From Neocallimastix lanati (nom. inval.) (lineage: Eukaryota > Neocallimastigomycota > Neocallimastigomycetes > Neocallimastigales > Neocallimastigaceae), in the NCBI GenBank assembly GCA_016946835.1, contig JACVTC010000105.1, forward strand, positions 535,001 through 599,000: a stretch of DNA of 64,000 nt, in the 5' to 3' direction. The translations under genes were made by a program, and so were the position numbers. The notes under the pieces were generated by a model. That model worked only from the letters and a program-made list of their open reading frames with translations. It was not told where the DNA came from and did no database searches. This document shows, in pieces, positions 14,181 to 25,489 of this stretch (the first letter of the stretch is position 1; every line of letters begins with the position of its first letter).

Positions 14181-14604
14181 TGTAACACAATTATCAACCC
14201 TTATTTTATCATTTGATAAATACTCCTCTATTTATCTGAATTTTCATATAGTATTTCTCAAATACTGAAGTAAATTTACAACAAAAAGTCACTATTATAT
14301 AAAAAGTATAATAGAAAATAGGTATAATTAATTATAACTATTTTATTATATTATATTATAATAGAAGAATTATGTATTTTTTATATATATTTTAAAATAA
14401 ATAAGAAGATTTAAGTTATATATAATAAGAGTATTATATAATATAAGTAGAAATAAATTATTTAATATATATAATATAATAGTTGATAATATATGAATAT
14501 GAAATTATTTTAAATATTATTGTTGACAAAAAGATATAAATTTAATATTTAATAATTAATATTAAATAAACAAGTATGTTATTATATATATTTGTTTTAT
14601 ATCA
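14181..14604 (-). repeat. 3' LTR of the gypsy element
   Basis: The right boundary TATATCA at 14598-14604 directly follows the polypurine-like tract and matches the LTR ends at 18787 and 34608. The left boundary (about 14181) is approximate. Confidence 0.6.
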
Positions 14605-15170
14605 GAATGACCCTCGCTAAAATAGCTAATTAATGGTGAGATTGAAATTTTTCTCTTTCTTATCTATTCTATTTTTTAAAAGGTGAAATATTTTTAATAT
14701 GAATGTTTCTCTTTAGTATTTCCCCCATCTTATCTTCTTTTAGTTTTACTATATTCCATGATAATTTTATAGCTGTAAAAGGACCTATAACATTTGGATC
14801 TAATTTATGCCTCTGAAACAGTTTAACTTTAACTTTATCGTCTATTTTTTAATTTGTTCCAAAGATCTTTCTAGTAATAATTCATTCATGGACCTTTCTA
14901 CTGCTGCTGGTTCTTCTATAGAATTTAATAAGGTAACTTCAGTAGGTAACATATCTTCTCTTCCATATAATAATAATTCAAAACTCGAATATCCTGAAAC
15001 TGAGGATTTAGATGTTCTAATTGCCCATAACACCAAAAAGTAAAAAAAGAGTATCCCATTCATCATTCTTACCAGCAAAATTCTGCATTTGTTTACCAAT
15101 TTCTCTATTTCTATTTTGGACTAAATCATTAAACGATGGATGATAAAGAACCACAAAAATGAATTTTTAA

Positions 15171-15205
15171 AATATGTTATTTGAATATAACACAAATAAC
15201 ATATT
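15171..15205. repeat. 13-bp perfect inverted repeat
   Basis: Arms 15171-15183 (AATATGTTATTTG) and 15193-15205 are exact reverse complements around a 9-base loop. It lies inside the integrase region of the dead element, so it probably arose after inactivation. Confidence 0.8.
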
Positions 15206-17487
15206 CAAATAATTAAACTAAATGAATATTTCAATACTCAATATAATTCAAGTTTATTTACTAAAAGAAATAATGGTATAGAATCCATATAAGTCTAGAA
15301 ATATTTTTGTAAAAGTCACAATTTAACTTTGGACCATTATCCATATTTATTATCTGAGGTAGTCTATGTCTACTAAAAACGTTTATTAGAAAGTCAATAA
15401 CATCTTGAGAAGTAATTATTGGAAATGCCTTCTGCTTATACCCATATTGTAAAATAATCCATGTACCCTAAAATATAATTATTACCTTTTGATGTTGTTT
15501 ACAGAGGTTTGATTATATCTAATCTTGGTCTAACAAAAGAAACTTCCACAGATGTTCTAAATTATTCAGTTAAATTGGGAGTAGATTCTAATCTATTCAA
15601 CTGACGTATTTTTACAAAGGGAAATATATATATATATATATTTTTATATCAATGATTATATTTTTCCATTAATTATTTGGCTTTAATCCTATCGTAGGTC
15701 TTTTGTAAACCTTTATGACCTATTCTCTTGGCCATTTCAATGAATTTTATTTTCTCCATGTAATCATCAATTATTAATCTTAGTCTTTCTTTATCTTTAA
15801 AATATATTTTTATCATCAATAATTGAAATTCTGTCGGTTATAAAATTTTTTCATAAATTTTGAAATTTATTTTTCATTTTCAATTTCATTATTAACATTT
15901 ACTGAATAATAATTCATAGTTTTATTATTTATGGTATTATTCCCATTGTTATCATTACATTTTCAATAATGTTTTCATGTAATTCATTACTATTTCCATT
16001 AGTATTGTTTTCTTTTTCCACAGCTGTATTAACCATATTAACCTTCCTTTTTTTTTAATATGTAATGATATTTGTTTTTCCTAGTTGACAAACAACTTCT
16101 ACTTGTAGCTGACTGAATAAATCGCACCATAGAGGGTGTTTACCTATATTTAGCTCATACTTCTTGATAAAAGAAATGAAGGGTTGATGATCTGCATATA
16201 AAATTGTTTGGATAGGATTGCCTAATATATATGATTTGAATTTATTACCACATTAATATGCTGCAGCTCCTTCTAATTTAGTAATAGAGTAATAGGATAG
16301 TTACTTTCTGATTTACTTTAAAGAACAACTAATTTAAAAAAATTGGGTGTTCTACTTTATCTTCTAGGAGTTATAATAGTATACCATCAATGCCATAATA
16401 ACTTGCATCCACACGAATGATACAATGTTTGTCATACCGTGGATAACACAGAATTGGGAGCATTACACAGTGTATTTTTTAAATTGGTAAAACTATCTGT
16501 TTTGCTCACCAATCATAAAGAAACTTTTTTTTTTTTTTTTTTTAAAAAAATTTCCTCAAAGGGGAAGAAATTGATGCATTTATTTTCAATAAAATTCATA
16601 TATTATCCTACCATACCTAAAAAGGAACATAGTTCGGTAGTGTTTGTAGGATTATCCAATTTTTTTAATTGCATCAACTTTCTTTTCAAGTGGTGACAAT
16701 CATTTATTAGAAATATTGAATAGTTGTACCTGGGAAATTCCATAAATTTTTTTTTGTTTGTTTTATTGGTCTACTACCATCTATTAATTCAATATCATAA
16801 GGTAGCAATTTTAAATATTTTAGATTATTAAAGGAAATCGCTATAACATCTGAATAGGTAGTTAAAGAAAAATTAAATTCATTTTTAAAATTTTTCATCT
16901 TTGATATCTGTATTATTGATTAATTCTTCCAAGATTTCATTTTTATCTCTATTCTTATTTTTTTCCGGTGCTAAATAAATTATTGATACTATTATTATTC
17001 TCAAAGATATAACAAAACATAGCCTGAGTGTGAAATTCACATATATCTTCCAAAGGAGCCAAAAGTACCACATTAAAGAGTAAATACAACATTGATATTA
17101 ATAATATTATTTTTTATGTAAAAATATTTACTATCTGCATTTACTAACAATTTATAATTAGTTTGTATTTTTTAAATCAATTATTTTAACAAATATTAAA
17201 TTATCATTATCAAAAATTCTGAAAGTAGCATTACTTTTTTATATGCAAATTTATACTTCTAAATTAATCACTTCATAAAGGCGTTCATCAGCATTAGATA
17301 ATGCTTGATGCGCTCTACCAGACGTAGAACTAACCATAGTATAATTTTTAATATTTTTATTCAAAAAACTCCTCGTTACTAAATTTTCATTACTTCCACC
17401 ATCAGTTAATATCATTAACAATAGCTATATTTTAAAAACCTTTCTATTCTTGAATCATAAAAAATTATTATTATTATATATTTCACT

Positions 17488-17645
17488 AACATTATTACTA
17501 TTATTATTATTACTATTATTATTATTACTATTATTATTATTATTATTATTACTATTATTATTATTATTACTATTATTATTATTACTATTATTATCATTAT
17601 TATTATTACTATTATTATTATTATTACTATTATTATTATTAATAT
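17488..17645. repeat. (TTA)n microsatellite inside the gypsy gag region
   Basis: About 50 trinucleotide units with regular TTA/CTA interruptions. On the minus strand it reads as poly-Asn with Ser. It lies within gag of the minus-strand element. Confidence 0.9.
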
Positions 17646-18455
17646 TCATAATATTATTAACGTTATTGTTGATGTTAATTTTTGTATTATATAAATGGTT
17701 ACTGTTTTTTTTTTTTTTTTTTTTTTAGATTGTATTGAAAATTTTTTTTTAATCTCTACTACGTTTAGCAACATCAATAATTACATCATAATTGCTATTC
17801 CATATTGCTTCTGTAATGGTTGGAGAAATGTCAATTTGATTAATGGAAGTATATCTTCTTCTTCCATTATTCATTTTTTTTTTTTTTTTTTTTTAGTGAA
17901 TTAATATAATTGATAAAATTAGGTTCTTGTTTCAATTTTTCCAATTTTACCCAAATTTTTAATCAAATGGTCAGGTTTATCACAAAAGAAAGAAATTTTA
18001 ATAAGTAAATGCTACATCCTATATACAAAATTCTTCCATACTTTCATCATTATTAGAGGTTTAATTATTTCTGTTTTTATAAAGATTATTATTTCTACTA
18101 TTTAAATAATTATTATGTATATTACATTGATTATTGTTACCATAATAGTTATAATTATTTGGGATATCTTAATTAGTTAACTCTGTGAGCAGAATAAGAA
18201 GGGGTATTCGCAGGTGTATTCCTAAAGTTCTTTAAAATTCATACCATTTCTATTCCATGAATTATTAGAGTTATTAATAGGAGTGGCAATAGATTAATTA
18301 AAAGATAAATAATTATTATAATTATGGTTTAAAATTTCTTTCATTTCTTCTATTATTCTTATTATTGTGAGATTCCTGTAAAATTTTTTTTATTAATACT
18401 CAATTATAATGTTCATTTCAAAACAAAATTTCTAAAATAACATAACTATACCAAT

Positions 18456-18787
18456 GCACATCACCAATTCTCCATCAATCTTGATATATGTGACTTTTAT
18501 GTGTTATTATTTTTACTTGGTATAATTATATTATTTTTTTTTTTATTAATATTAATATTTTTTATCCTAAAAATTAACTATGTCCACTTCCTTCCAATAA
18601 TTATACACAAAGGACTGTTATTACTAGAATTATTTACATAAAAAAATTATAGTTTTACAATGTCTTAAATATAAAATAGAAATATAATAATATATAAATA
18701 ATATAAGAAATTATTTCAAATATTATTATTGACAAAAATATATAAATTTAATATCTAATAATTATAAAAAATATTCGTTTTATATCA
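18456..18787 (-). repeat. 5' LTR of the gypsy element
   Basis: In element orientation it starts TGATATAAAA and ends GATGTGCA. It shares the block ACTTTTATGTG and its neighbours with the solo LTR at 34192-34608. It shares the ATATAAATTTAATAT block with both that copy and the 3' LTR at 14181-14604. The LTR pair has diverged strongly, so the insertion is old. Confidence 0.7.
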
Positions 18788-19660
18788 AATTGCCAAAATA
18801 ATGTTAAATTTTTAAATAACATAAATAAATCTATTAATAACCTTAACAATTATAAAAATGATAAAAATAAATTAAATAAAAATTTCAATAATAATAATAA
18901 TTATAATAATAATAAATAAATAATAATAAATAATAATAATAATAAATAATAATAATAATAATAAATAATAATAATAATAATTAAATAATTAATTATAATG
19001 ATAATAATAATAATAATTATTATAATAATAGTAATAAAAATGAAAATAGTAATTTTTAAAAAAATAACTGTGATATTAATTAAAAATATTAATATTTATT
19101 ATATTAATAATTATGATAATAATAATAATTGTACAACATCAAATGACAGTAACAAATCAATTTGAATATAAGATTCTGGTGAAATTGTACATATTATGAT
19201 CAAGTTTATCGAAACAAACTTTAAAAAATAGTAAATCAAATTAACTTCTGCTAATAATACTGAATTTGAATTCGAAGGGTATGGCCTGTATATAGACCTC
19301 TATTAATGGTTATAATATTATTTTATATAAAGTATTCTACTCAAAATATGCTAATAAAATTTTTTATTAAAGGGATTCAATTTGCCTATACGAAATTAAT
19401 TTCAATCACTATATTAATTGACAATGAACCATATTTCATCATTAAAGACAATGATGATAAGAATTATTAATACTAATAGATCAATTGATGGATGAAATAC
19501 ATTCAGAATCAAAATAAATAATAAATATATTAATTTAATTCTTAACACTGAGGACGAGAATCTATGGTAGAGAAAACTTGGTCTTTTTTACCACATAGAT
19601 TTATGGAAATTCCTAAAAAGAACATACTCCAGCAATATTAACCATGACAATAATTTATTT
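18788..19660 (+). mobile_element. Ty1/copia protease-region fragment
   Basis: At about 19165 the plus strand reads DSGEIVHIMIKF. This is the Asp-Ser-Gly active-site region of a copia protease. It is followed by LTSANNTEFEFEGYG and KVFYSKYANK, which match the region after the protease active site in copia polyproteins. The start of integrase may lie near 19450-19490. AAT-rich low-complexity sequence upstream (18890-19060) may be gag-derived. No LTR is visible, and stops interrupt every frame. Confidence 0.65.
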
Positions 19661-20770
19661 ATTAAAATTTTGAAATGCAACTCTTTTCTTTTTTAAAAAA
19701 CCTACTTTAATTAAATATTTTTAAAGTTAATACATTATATAAATCTTTTTAATATTATTATTTTAAATTAAAACTAATAAAAATAATAATATAATAATAG
19801 ATAATAAATAATAATAGATAATAAATAATAATAGATAATAAATAATAATAGATAATAAATAATAATAGATAATAAATAATGGGAAAAAGAAATAATAGAC
19901 TAATAATAATAAATAAATATAAATAAAATTAATATAATATAATAAATATTAACGCATATTAACAACTAAAAAATTTTATTCTTTTAATATATTGTAATGA
20001 CTAAATATAAATAAATATTTACTATTAATATTTAGTTATTCTCTTTATTGATTTAAAAAACGATAAGCATTCCATTTATTAAAATAAATAAATTGAGAAT
20101 TATTAATAAAATTAATTTTAAAAAAAATATACAATGTAACATCATTATAACATCATATTAATAATGATAATCTCATAAAATAAAAAAAATAAAACCAAGA
20201 ATTAATTATTATTTTTTTTTTAATATATTTAAAATATATAGCATATCATATTTATCAATTATTGAAATTATTTAAATTTAATGTTTATATTGAATATGTA
20301 TATATCTTTAATTACGGATTTAATATAAGAAAATAAAAAATAAATATAAATAAGAACTTAAATTCTATTAGTTAATATACTATAAATACCAAAATAAGAT
20401 AATAATTAAAATAAGAAAATAAAAATATTTATATGGATATTTATAATAAATATAATTAATTTTTTATTGGTACAATAAATTAATTTTACAAAATTTATCT
20501 TTTAATAACATTAATGAAATTTTTACATTTTTCTTTTCCTAATTAGTATTTTTAATATTATAAACATTTTTTAATTAAGAAAAAGAAATTTTTAAAAAAA
20601 AAAAAAAAAAAAAAGTGAATCATTAATTTAATAAATATATATATTAATATATGTATAATTTCAATATTTATATTATAAAAAAAAATTAGTGTTACACAAA
20701 ATATATTTAATTTAAATAATAATTTTTAAATATTTTAAATATTTATTTATTTATTTATTAAATAACAATA
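19661..20770. other. AT-rich intergenic DNA
   Basis: Apart from the 17-bp tandem repeat at 19793-19877, nothing recognisable is seen. Confidence 0.65.
19793..19877. repeat. 17-bp tandem repeat, five exact copies
   Basis: The unit AATAATAGATAATAAAT is repeated five times without a mismatch (19793-19809 to 19861-19877). Exact identity suggests a recent expansion. Confidence 0.95.
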
Positions 20771-20812
20771 GGTCATTAGCTCAAAGGGGTGAGATTGTTT
20801 CTTTTAAAAAAA
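20771..20812 (+). pseudogene. 5'-half tRNA-Lys(UUU)-like fragment
   Basis: The sequence starts GGTCAT and continues TTAGCTCAAAGGGGTGAGA, a good internal A-box and D-arm. After six bases comes CTTTTAA (20801-20807), exactly the anticodon loop of tRNA-Lys(UUU). The following bases become A-rich, with no T-arm or B-box. It is best read as a truncated tRNA pseudogene; chance similarity is possible for so short a stretch. Confidence 0.35.
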
Positions 20813-22498
20813 ATTAAAATGAATAAAAAAAAAATTTTTTTTTTTCTTTTAATAAAGTTTAAACGGTATCTAATTATTAAATTAAAAAAAAAATTTTTTT
20901 TTAAAAAATTATAAATTTGTAATAAAATTTAATAATAATGATAGTAAAAGTAAATGTTCATTAATGTAGATAATAATTACAATATAAAATTATAAAGAAG
21001 AAAAAATTATTATTACTTTATATTTTTTTTAATAATTTCATAGCTTTACTCTCATATTATTTATATTATATTAAGTAAAATAATGATAACTCTCCCTTCC
21101 CTTAATTATTGTTGTTATAAATTTTTTAAATAACAGATATAACTTTGCCACTTATGTATTATACAAATTAATAGTTGTTTTCTTAAAGTAGTGAATTAGT
21201 TATCCCTGAAATAATTAAAAATATTTAATAAAATAATTTTAAACTTAAATTGTGGTATGAATTATAATGAATAAAAATTTTGATAAAATAAAAGATTAAT
21301 ATTTATAATTTTATAAGCCACAAAGGTTATTAGTTAAAAAAATATTAAATTTTATTTTTTTTTTGGAAAAAAATAAGAAAAAAAAATTTTTTATGATTAT
21401 ATAAATTAATAATAAATTAAAAATTAATTAAATATTAAGTATAATGAAATTAAAGTTTTTATTATTATTATTATCATTATTTTTTTAATAAATATATAAA
21501 TAAAAATAATATAAAAATAATATAAAAATAATATAAAAATAATATAAAAATAATATAAAAATAATATAAAAATAATATAAAAATAATATAGAAATAATAT
21601 ATGATATAAAAATAATATAGAAATTATAATATACATAATAAAAAAAGTGGTAATTTTTTTGAAGATAGGTATTATATTTTACATGGTTATTAAATAAATT
21701 TACTACAATAAGAATATAAAAGAATTAAAATAAATTCAATAGCTTTATTTTTAGTAGAATATTAAGGTTTCAAAAAATAATAATATAAATGGAATAAATT
21801 ACTATTATTCAATTAAAGAATTATCATGATACTTTCCAATAATGAAGTAGTTTGATATTGTTAATTTCAAATGGTTAAGTATTTAAGGATATATTATTAT
21901 TATAAACTTTAGTTTTTTAACTGTAGATTAACGAGTAAATATATTGATTTTACATGCATAATAATAATTAATAAATATTTATTTTTTTATTGATTATGGA
22001 TTTATGTAAAAAATATTAAATAAAGTTTTTTAAAAAAAGGTTCGTGCAACCTTGAATATGATTGATTAACTTTATTTATTATAAAACTTGAAATGAAAAA
22101 ATATATCAGATATAAATTATTTAAAATATTATTCATATTATTACAGTTACAAATACGTATTAAATAATAAATAAAATGGAAAATATTGATAATAAAATTA
22201 TGAAATTTTCACTTGACAGTGTAAAAATATAATATTAATATTGTTAATATAATATTTATATTTAATATTCTAATATTAAATATAATAAATATAATTATAT
22301 ATAATAAAAAAAATTTTATTTTATATATAAATAGAATAATTATACTTTTTTTTTTTTTTTTTTCATCAATATTTTTATTTTTTAAATATTTATTTAAAAA
22401 AGTTAAAATAATAAAAAATAAAAAATAAATTAGAATAGCAATATTTAAAATTTATAGTAAGTAAAAATTATTGTCGTTAAAAAATTAAATTAATTAAA
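20813..22498. other. AT-rich upstream region of the repeat-protein gene
   Basis: It contains an 11-bp tandem array at about 21500-21598 and otherwise AT-rich DNA. A TATATAAATAG sequence at about 22323-22333, some 170 bases before the next ATG, is a possible but unproven TATA element. Confidence 0.5.
21500..21598. repeat. 11-bp tandem repeat
   Basis: About eight exact copies of ATAAAAATAAT followed by variant copies with single G substitutions. Reading frames across it are artefacts of the repeat. Confidence 0.9.
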
Positions 22499-23827
22499 AT
22501 GAAATCATACATAATTACGACTTTATGGGTTGTATTAGCTAATGTCGCTATTGCAGGAAACCCATATCTTGTATGTGAAAAAAATGATATTGCATGTGAA
22601 AGAAAACAATACAAATTATGTAAAAGTGATCTTTCTTCATGCTGGGAAAACACTGAAGATAAAGAAGAATGTACAAAATTAAATAAATACTGTGGGGAAA
22701 TAATGACTCTTCTTCCAGGTGTTCCAAACCCAAATTCCACTACGAAAAAGCCAATTCTTCCAGGTGTTCCAAACCCAAATGCCACTACTAGAAAGTCTCT
22801 TCTTCCAGGTGTTCCAAACCCAAATGCTAAAACTAGAAAGTCCATTCTTCCAGGTGTTCCAAACCCAAATGCTAAAACTAGAAAATCCATTCTTCCAGGT
22901 GTTCCAAACCCAAATGCTAAAACTAGAAAGTCCATTCTTCCAGGTGTTCCAAACCCAAATGCTAAAACTAGAAAATCCATTCTTCCAGGTGTTCCAAACC
23001 CAAATGCTAAAACTAGAAAGTCCATTCTTCCAGGTGTTCCAAACCCAAATGCTAAAACTAGAAAGTCCATTCTTCCAGGTGTTCCAAACCCAAATGCTAA
23101 AACTAGAAAGTCCATTCTTCCAGGTGTTCCAAACCCAAATGCTAAAACTAGAAAGTCAATTCTTCCAGGTGTTCCAAACCCAAATGCTAAAACTAGAAAA
23201 TCCATTCTTCCAGGTGTTCCAAACCCAAATGCTGTTAAGACTGTTACTAGAACTTTAACTAGAAAGTCTATTCTTCCAGGTGTTCCAAACCCAAATGCTA
23301 CTACTAAGAAACCAATTCTTCCAGGCGTTCCAAACCCAAATGCCACTACAAGAAAGTCTCTTCTTCCAGGTGTTCCAAACCCAAATGCTAAAACTAGAAA
23401 GTCTATTCTTCCAGGTGTTCCAAACCCAAACTCCACTACTAAGAAGCCAATTCTTCCAGGTGTTCCAAACCCAAATGCCACTACAAGAAAGTCTCTTCTT
23501 CCAGGTGTTCCAAACCCAAATGCTAAAACTAGAAAGTCTATTCTTCCAGGTGTTCCAAACCCAAATGCTAAAACTAGAAAGTCTATTCTTCCAGGTGTTC
23601 CAAATCCAAATGCTACTACTAAGAAGTCAATTCTTCCAGGTGTTGCAAACCCAACTTCTGTTCCAACTATTAAAGCTATTGCTATTGAAAATTATGCTAA
23701 CTGTACTAATGATGAATGCAAAGCTGAATTAACTAAGAAATGTAATGAATGTATGCGTAGTAACTCATTAGCTATTCGTGATATGTGTAACCAACTTCAA
23801 AAGCTTTGTAAAAGCATTAGAAATTAA
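22499..23827 (+). CDS. Secreted LPGVPNPN-repeat protein with two six-cysteine modules
   Basis: This is a 442-residue intronless protein. Residues 1-20 form a signal peptide (MKSYIITTLWVVLANVAIAG), so it is probably secreted or wall-associated. Residues 26-65 carry six cysteines spaced x6-x7-x6-x9-x6. Residues 402-437 carry six spaced x4-x7-x2-x11-x6, so the two ends look like copies of one disulfide module. Between them (residues about 72-386) lie 21 copies of a unit of about 15 residues, I/L-LPGVPNPN followed by AKTRKS, ATTRKS or S/ATTKKP. The last copy is degenerate (LPGVANPT). One copy is lengthened by seven residues (VKTVTRT). Pro, Asn, Thr and Lys/Arg dominate, which suggests an extended and possibly O-glycosylated stalk. 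The DNA is much less AT-biased than its surroundings, as in highly expressed genes. The molecular function is unknown. Confidence 0.92.
   Translation: MKSYIITTLWVVLANVAIAGNPYLVCEKNDIACERKQYKLCKSDLSSCWENTEDKEECTKLNKYCGEIMTLLPGVPNPNSTTKKPILPGVPNPNATTRKSLLPGVPNPNAKTRKSILPGVPNPNAKTRKSILPGVPNPNAKTRKSILPGVPNPNAKTRKSILPGVPNPNAKTRKSILPGVPNPNAKTRKSILPGVPNPNAKTRKSILPGVPNPNAKTRKSILPGVPNPNAKTRKSILPGVPNPNAVKTVTRTLTRKSILPGVPNPNATTKKPILPGVPNPNATTRKSLLPGVPNPNAKTRKSILPGVPNPNSTTKKPILPGVPNPNATTRKSLLPGVPNPNAKTRKSILPGVPNPNAKTRKSILPGVPNPNATTKKSILPGVANPTSVPTIKAIAIENYANCTNDECKAELTKKCNECMRSNSLAIRDMCNQLQKLCKSIRN
22712..23656 (+). repeat. 45-bp coding tandem repeat, 21 copies
   Basis: Unit starts fall every 45 bp from 22712 to 23207, then after one 66-bp spacing continue every 45 bp from 23273 to 23633. 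The 45-bp period keeps frame, and as a side effect it leaves other frames and the antisense strand open. Central copies differ mainly at one A/G position (AGAAAG or AGAAAA), a sign of recent homogenisation. Confidence 0.95.
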
Positions 23828-24787
23828 AAAAACTTAAATTAAAAGAAAATTTTATTATTAAATACTTTATATGAATATATATTTAATATATATTCTTAAA
23901 TTATTAAAAATAATATAGAAAAATATATTTATTACTATAAATGTAATAGGATAATTTTATATCATTTTATATTTTTTAATAAATATACAGATCAAATTAT
24001 GGAGTGATAAAATTTAAATAAGTCATTGTAGTATAATGAGAAATTACATTTGTATATAAAATATAATAAAATTATGATATTAAGTATTTAAAAAATTAAT
24101 AAATTTAAAAATAAAAATCATTGTAATGAAATAAAATAATAAAAAATAATTAATTATAAAATAAAATATTTATATATTTATTTATTTAATTTTTTTTTTT
24201 TTTTATTTTTTTAAAAAAAATTTTTAATATAGTTTATTTTTGTTTATTGTTATTATTATTAATGTTATAATATTTTATTTTTATTTTTATTATTATATAT
24301 TTAATAATATAATATGATTTTGATTACTAAATATATTAAGTGATTTAAAACATTGAAGTTTTCAATTTTTTTTTTTTTTTTTAAAGAAAACAAAACATAA
24401 CAAAACAAAACAAAAAAAAAAAAGAAAAAAACAAAATTATATTTCATCCACAGAAAGTATCCACATTAAAAATATTATATATAATTGGTCATGGCAAACT
24501 TCATGAAATCTGCAGATAAAATAATTTTTAAAATGGGCGCCATCCACAGTGGAATCAACTGTGTAACGTGTAACCATTTCATAATTAAAGATTTAGTATG
24601 AAATTTAAAAGATAAAAGATTTATTGATATGAAAAATAAATATTAAAGTTCATATATAAATTATATTAATATCTTTTTATAGTTTTATTATTCTACACCA
24701 TAACTATTTTTTTTTTTTAATTTAATTTTTTGTCAAATACAAATTTATATATATATATTTTTATGAAAAGAGAAAATAAAAAAAAAA
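23828..24787. other. Intergenic DNA with a short composition island
   Basis: Mostly AT-rich. An island at about 24440-24585 is richer in G+C and on the minus strand is open for 48 codons from an ATG (reading MVTRYTVDSTVDGAHFKNY). It contains the small inverted repeat CACAGT/ACTGTG near 24550. I do not recognise the peptide, and it may be an exon or element fragment. Confidence 0.35.
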
Positions 24788-24861
24788 TGTATAGGGTGAG
24801 GTTTGAACATATGACTTTAAGATTATGATACTTATACGTTGTAAGGTTAGCGTACCCATAT
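24788..24861 (-). tRNA. tRNA-Met(CAU)-like gene, degenerate (possible pseudogene)
   Basis: The minus strand gives 74 nt that fold roughly as a tRNA. The acceptor ATATGGG pairs with CCTATAC at six of seven positions, counting one G-U. The anticodon stem TAAGT/TCTTA pairs at four of five, and the seven-base loop ATCATAA has U33 and anticodon CAU. The variable loop is AAGTC and the T-loop TTCAAAC. The anticodon-to-T-arm portion resembles elongator tRNA-Met. A run of Ts, a polymerase III terminator, follows the discriminator A. Against function, the T-stem pairs at only two of five positions and the D-loop lacks the GG pair. It may be a decayed tRNA or a tRNA-derived SINE head. Confidence 0.5.
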
Positions 24862-25489
24862 ATATATAATAATCTATAAACTATTATTAAATAAAGCTTG
24901 ATTATTAAAACACCAATTTTTATTTAATTAATAAGACTTTATTATTTTATTATTTTATTTTATTAATTTCCAATATTAATATTTCTATATAGATTGTTAC
25001 TAAATAGACATATTAATCTAGTAAATATAAATTTTTTATTTATCTAAAAAAACAAATTTTCTCATTATTTTAACACTATTACAATCATTTCTTTAAAAAT
25101 GAGAAGAAGATAAAATTCTTATATCATTAATTATATTATTAATAAATACATTATAATATAATAATATGAATTAAATATTTATTAAATGAATAATTAAAAT
25201 TGTTATTAAATTCAATTCAGTTAAAATATTTTATTTTATTCCAAATCATTCTTGAAATGCAACTAATTTTAACTTTGATAAAAGTATAAGTTGGTGTATT
25301 TTCGAGAATAAAAAAAATAATTTTTTTAAAAACAATTAATATATAAAAACAATTTTTAATTGACAATTAAAGAATTATTTTTGTTTAGTTTAGAAATTTA
25401 TGGTTTACATGTATTTTAATATCAAACAAATTAATAAAAGGACTATTTAAAAACATTTTTATTTTTTTTTTATTTTTTTTATTAAATTA
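24862..25489. other. AT-rich intergenic DNA
   Basis: Nothing recognised in either strand. Confidence 0.6.

Larger units (their letters stand above)
14181..18787 (-). mobile_element. Degenerate Ty3/gypsy LTR retrotransposon
   Basis: Read on the minus strand, the parts occur in the canonical order. The 5' LTR is 18787-18456, followed by a primer-binding-like TGGTATAGTTAT at about 18454-18443. Gag includes a zinc-knuckle remnant (FFCDKPDHLIKN, near 17985-17945). The reverse transcriptase entry motif is DIELIDGSRPIKQ near 16790. RNase H shows ASYYGIDGILL near 16420. Integrase has the MAKRIGHKGLQKTYDRIK zinc region near 15730, FVLWAIRTSKSS-like and SSFELLLYGRE segments at about 15030-14940, and a GPF-type motif (VIGPFTAIK) near 14785. 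A polypurine-like AGCGAGGGTCATTC (14618-14605) precedes the 3' LTR 14604-14181. Many stops and frameshifts make it inactive. Open fragments at 15099-14842 and 17073-16707 are pieces of it, not genes. Confidence 0.85.

Noticed and set aside
14807-15043. 78-codon plus-strand frame
   Set aside because: It lies opposite the recognisable gypsy integrase C-terminal sequence on the minus strand.
17415-17728. Poly-Leu, poly-Ile and poly-Asn frames
   Set aside because: These are translations of a TTA microsatellite inside a dead gypsy element.
21424-21636. 70-codon Tyr/Ile/Phe-rich frame
   Set aside because: It is a translation of an 11-bp AT tandem repeat.
22477-23481. 334-codon antisense frame of GFGTPGR repeats opposite the LPGVPNPN gene
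   Set aside because: It is open only because the 45-bp repeat is a multiple of three; it has no signal peptide or unique sequence, and the sense strand has both.
22712-23656. CRISPR-like array
   Set aside because: Repeats are directly adjacent, in frame and without variable spacers, in a eukaryotic coding gene.
22719-23732. Two plus-strand frames reading FFQVFQTQ repeats
   Set aside because: They are other-frame shadows of the same 45-bp repeat.
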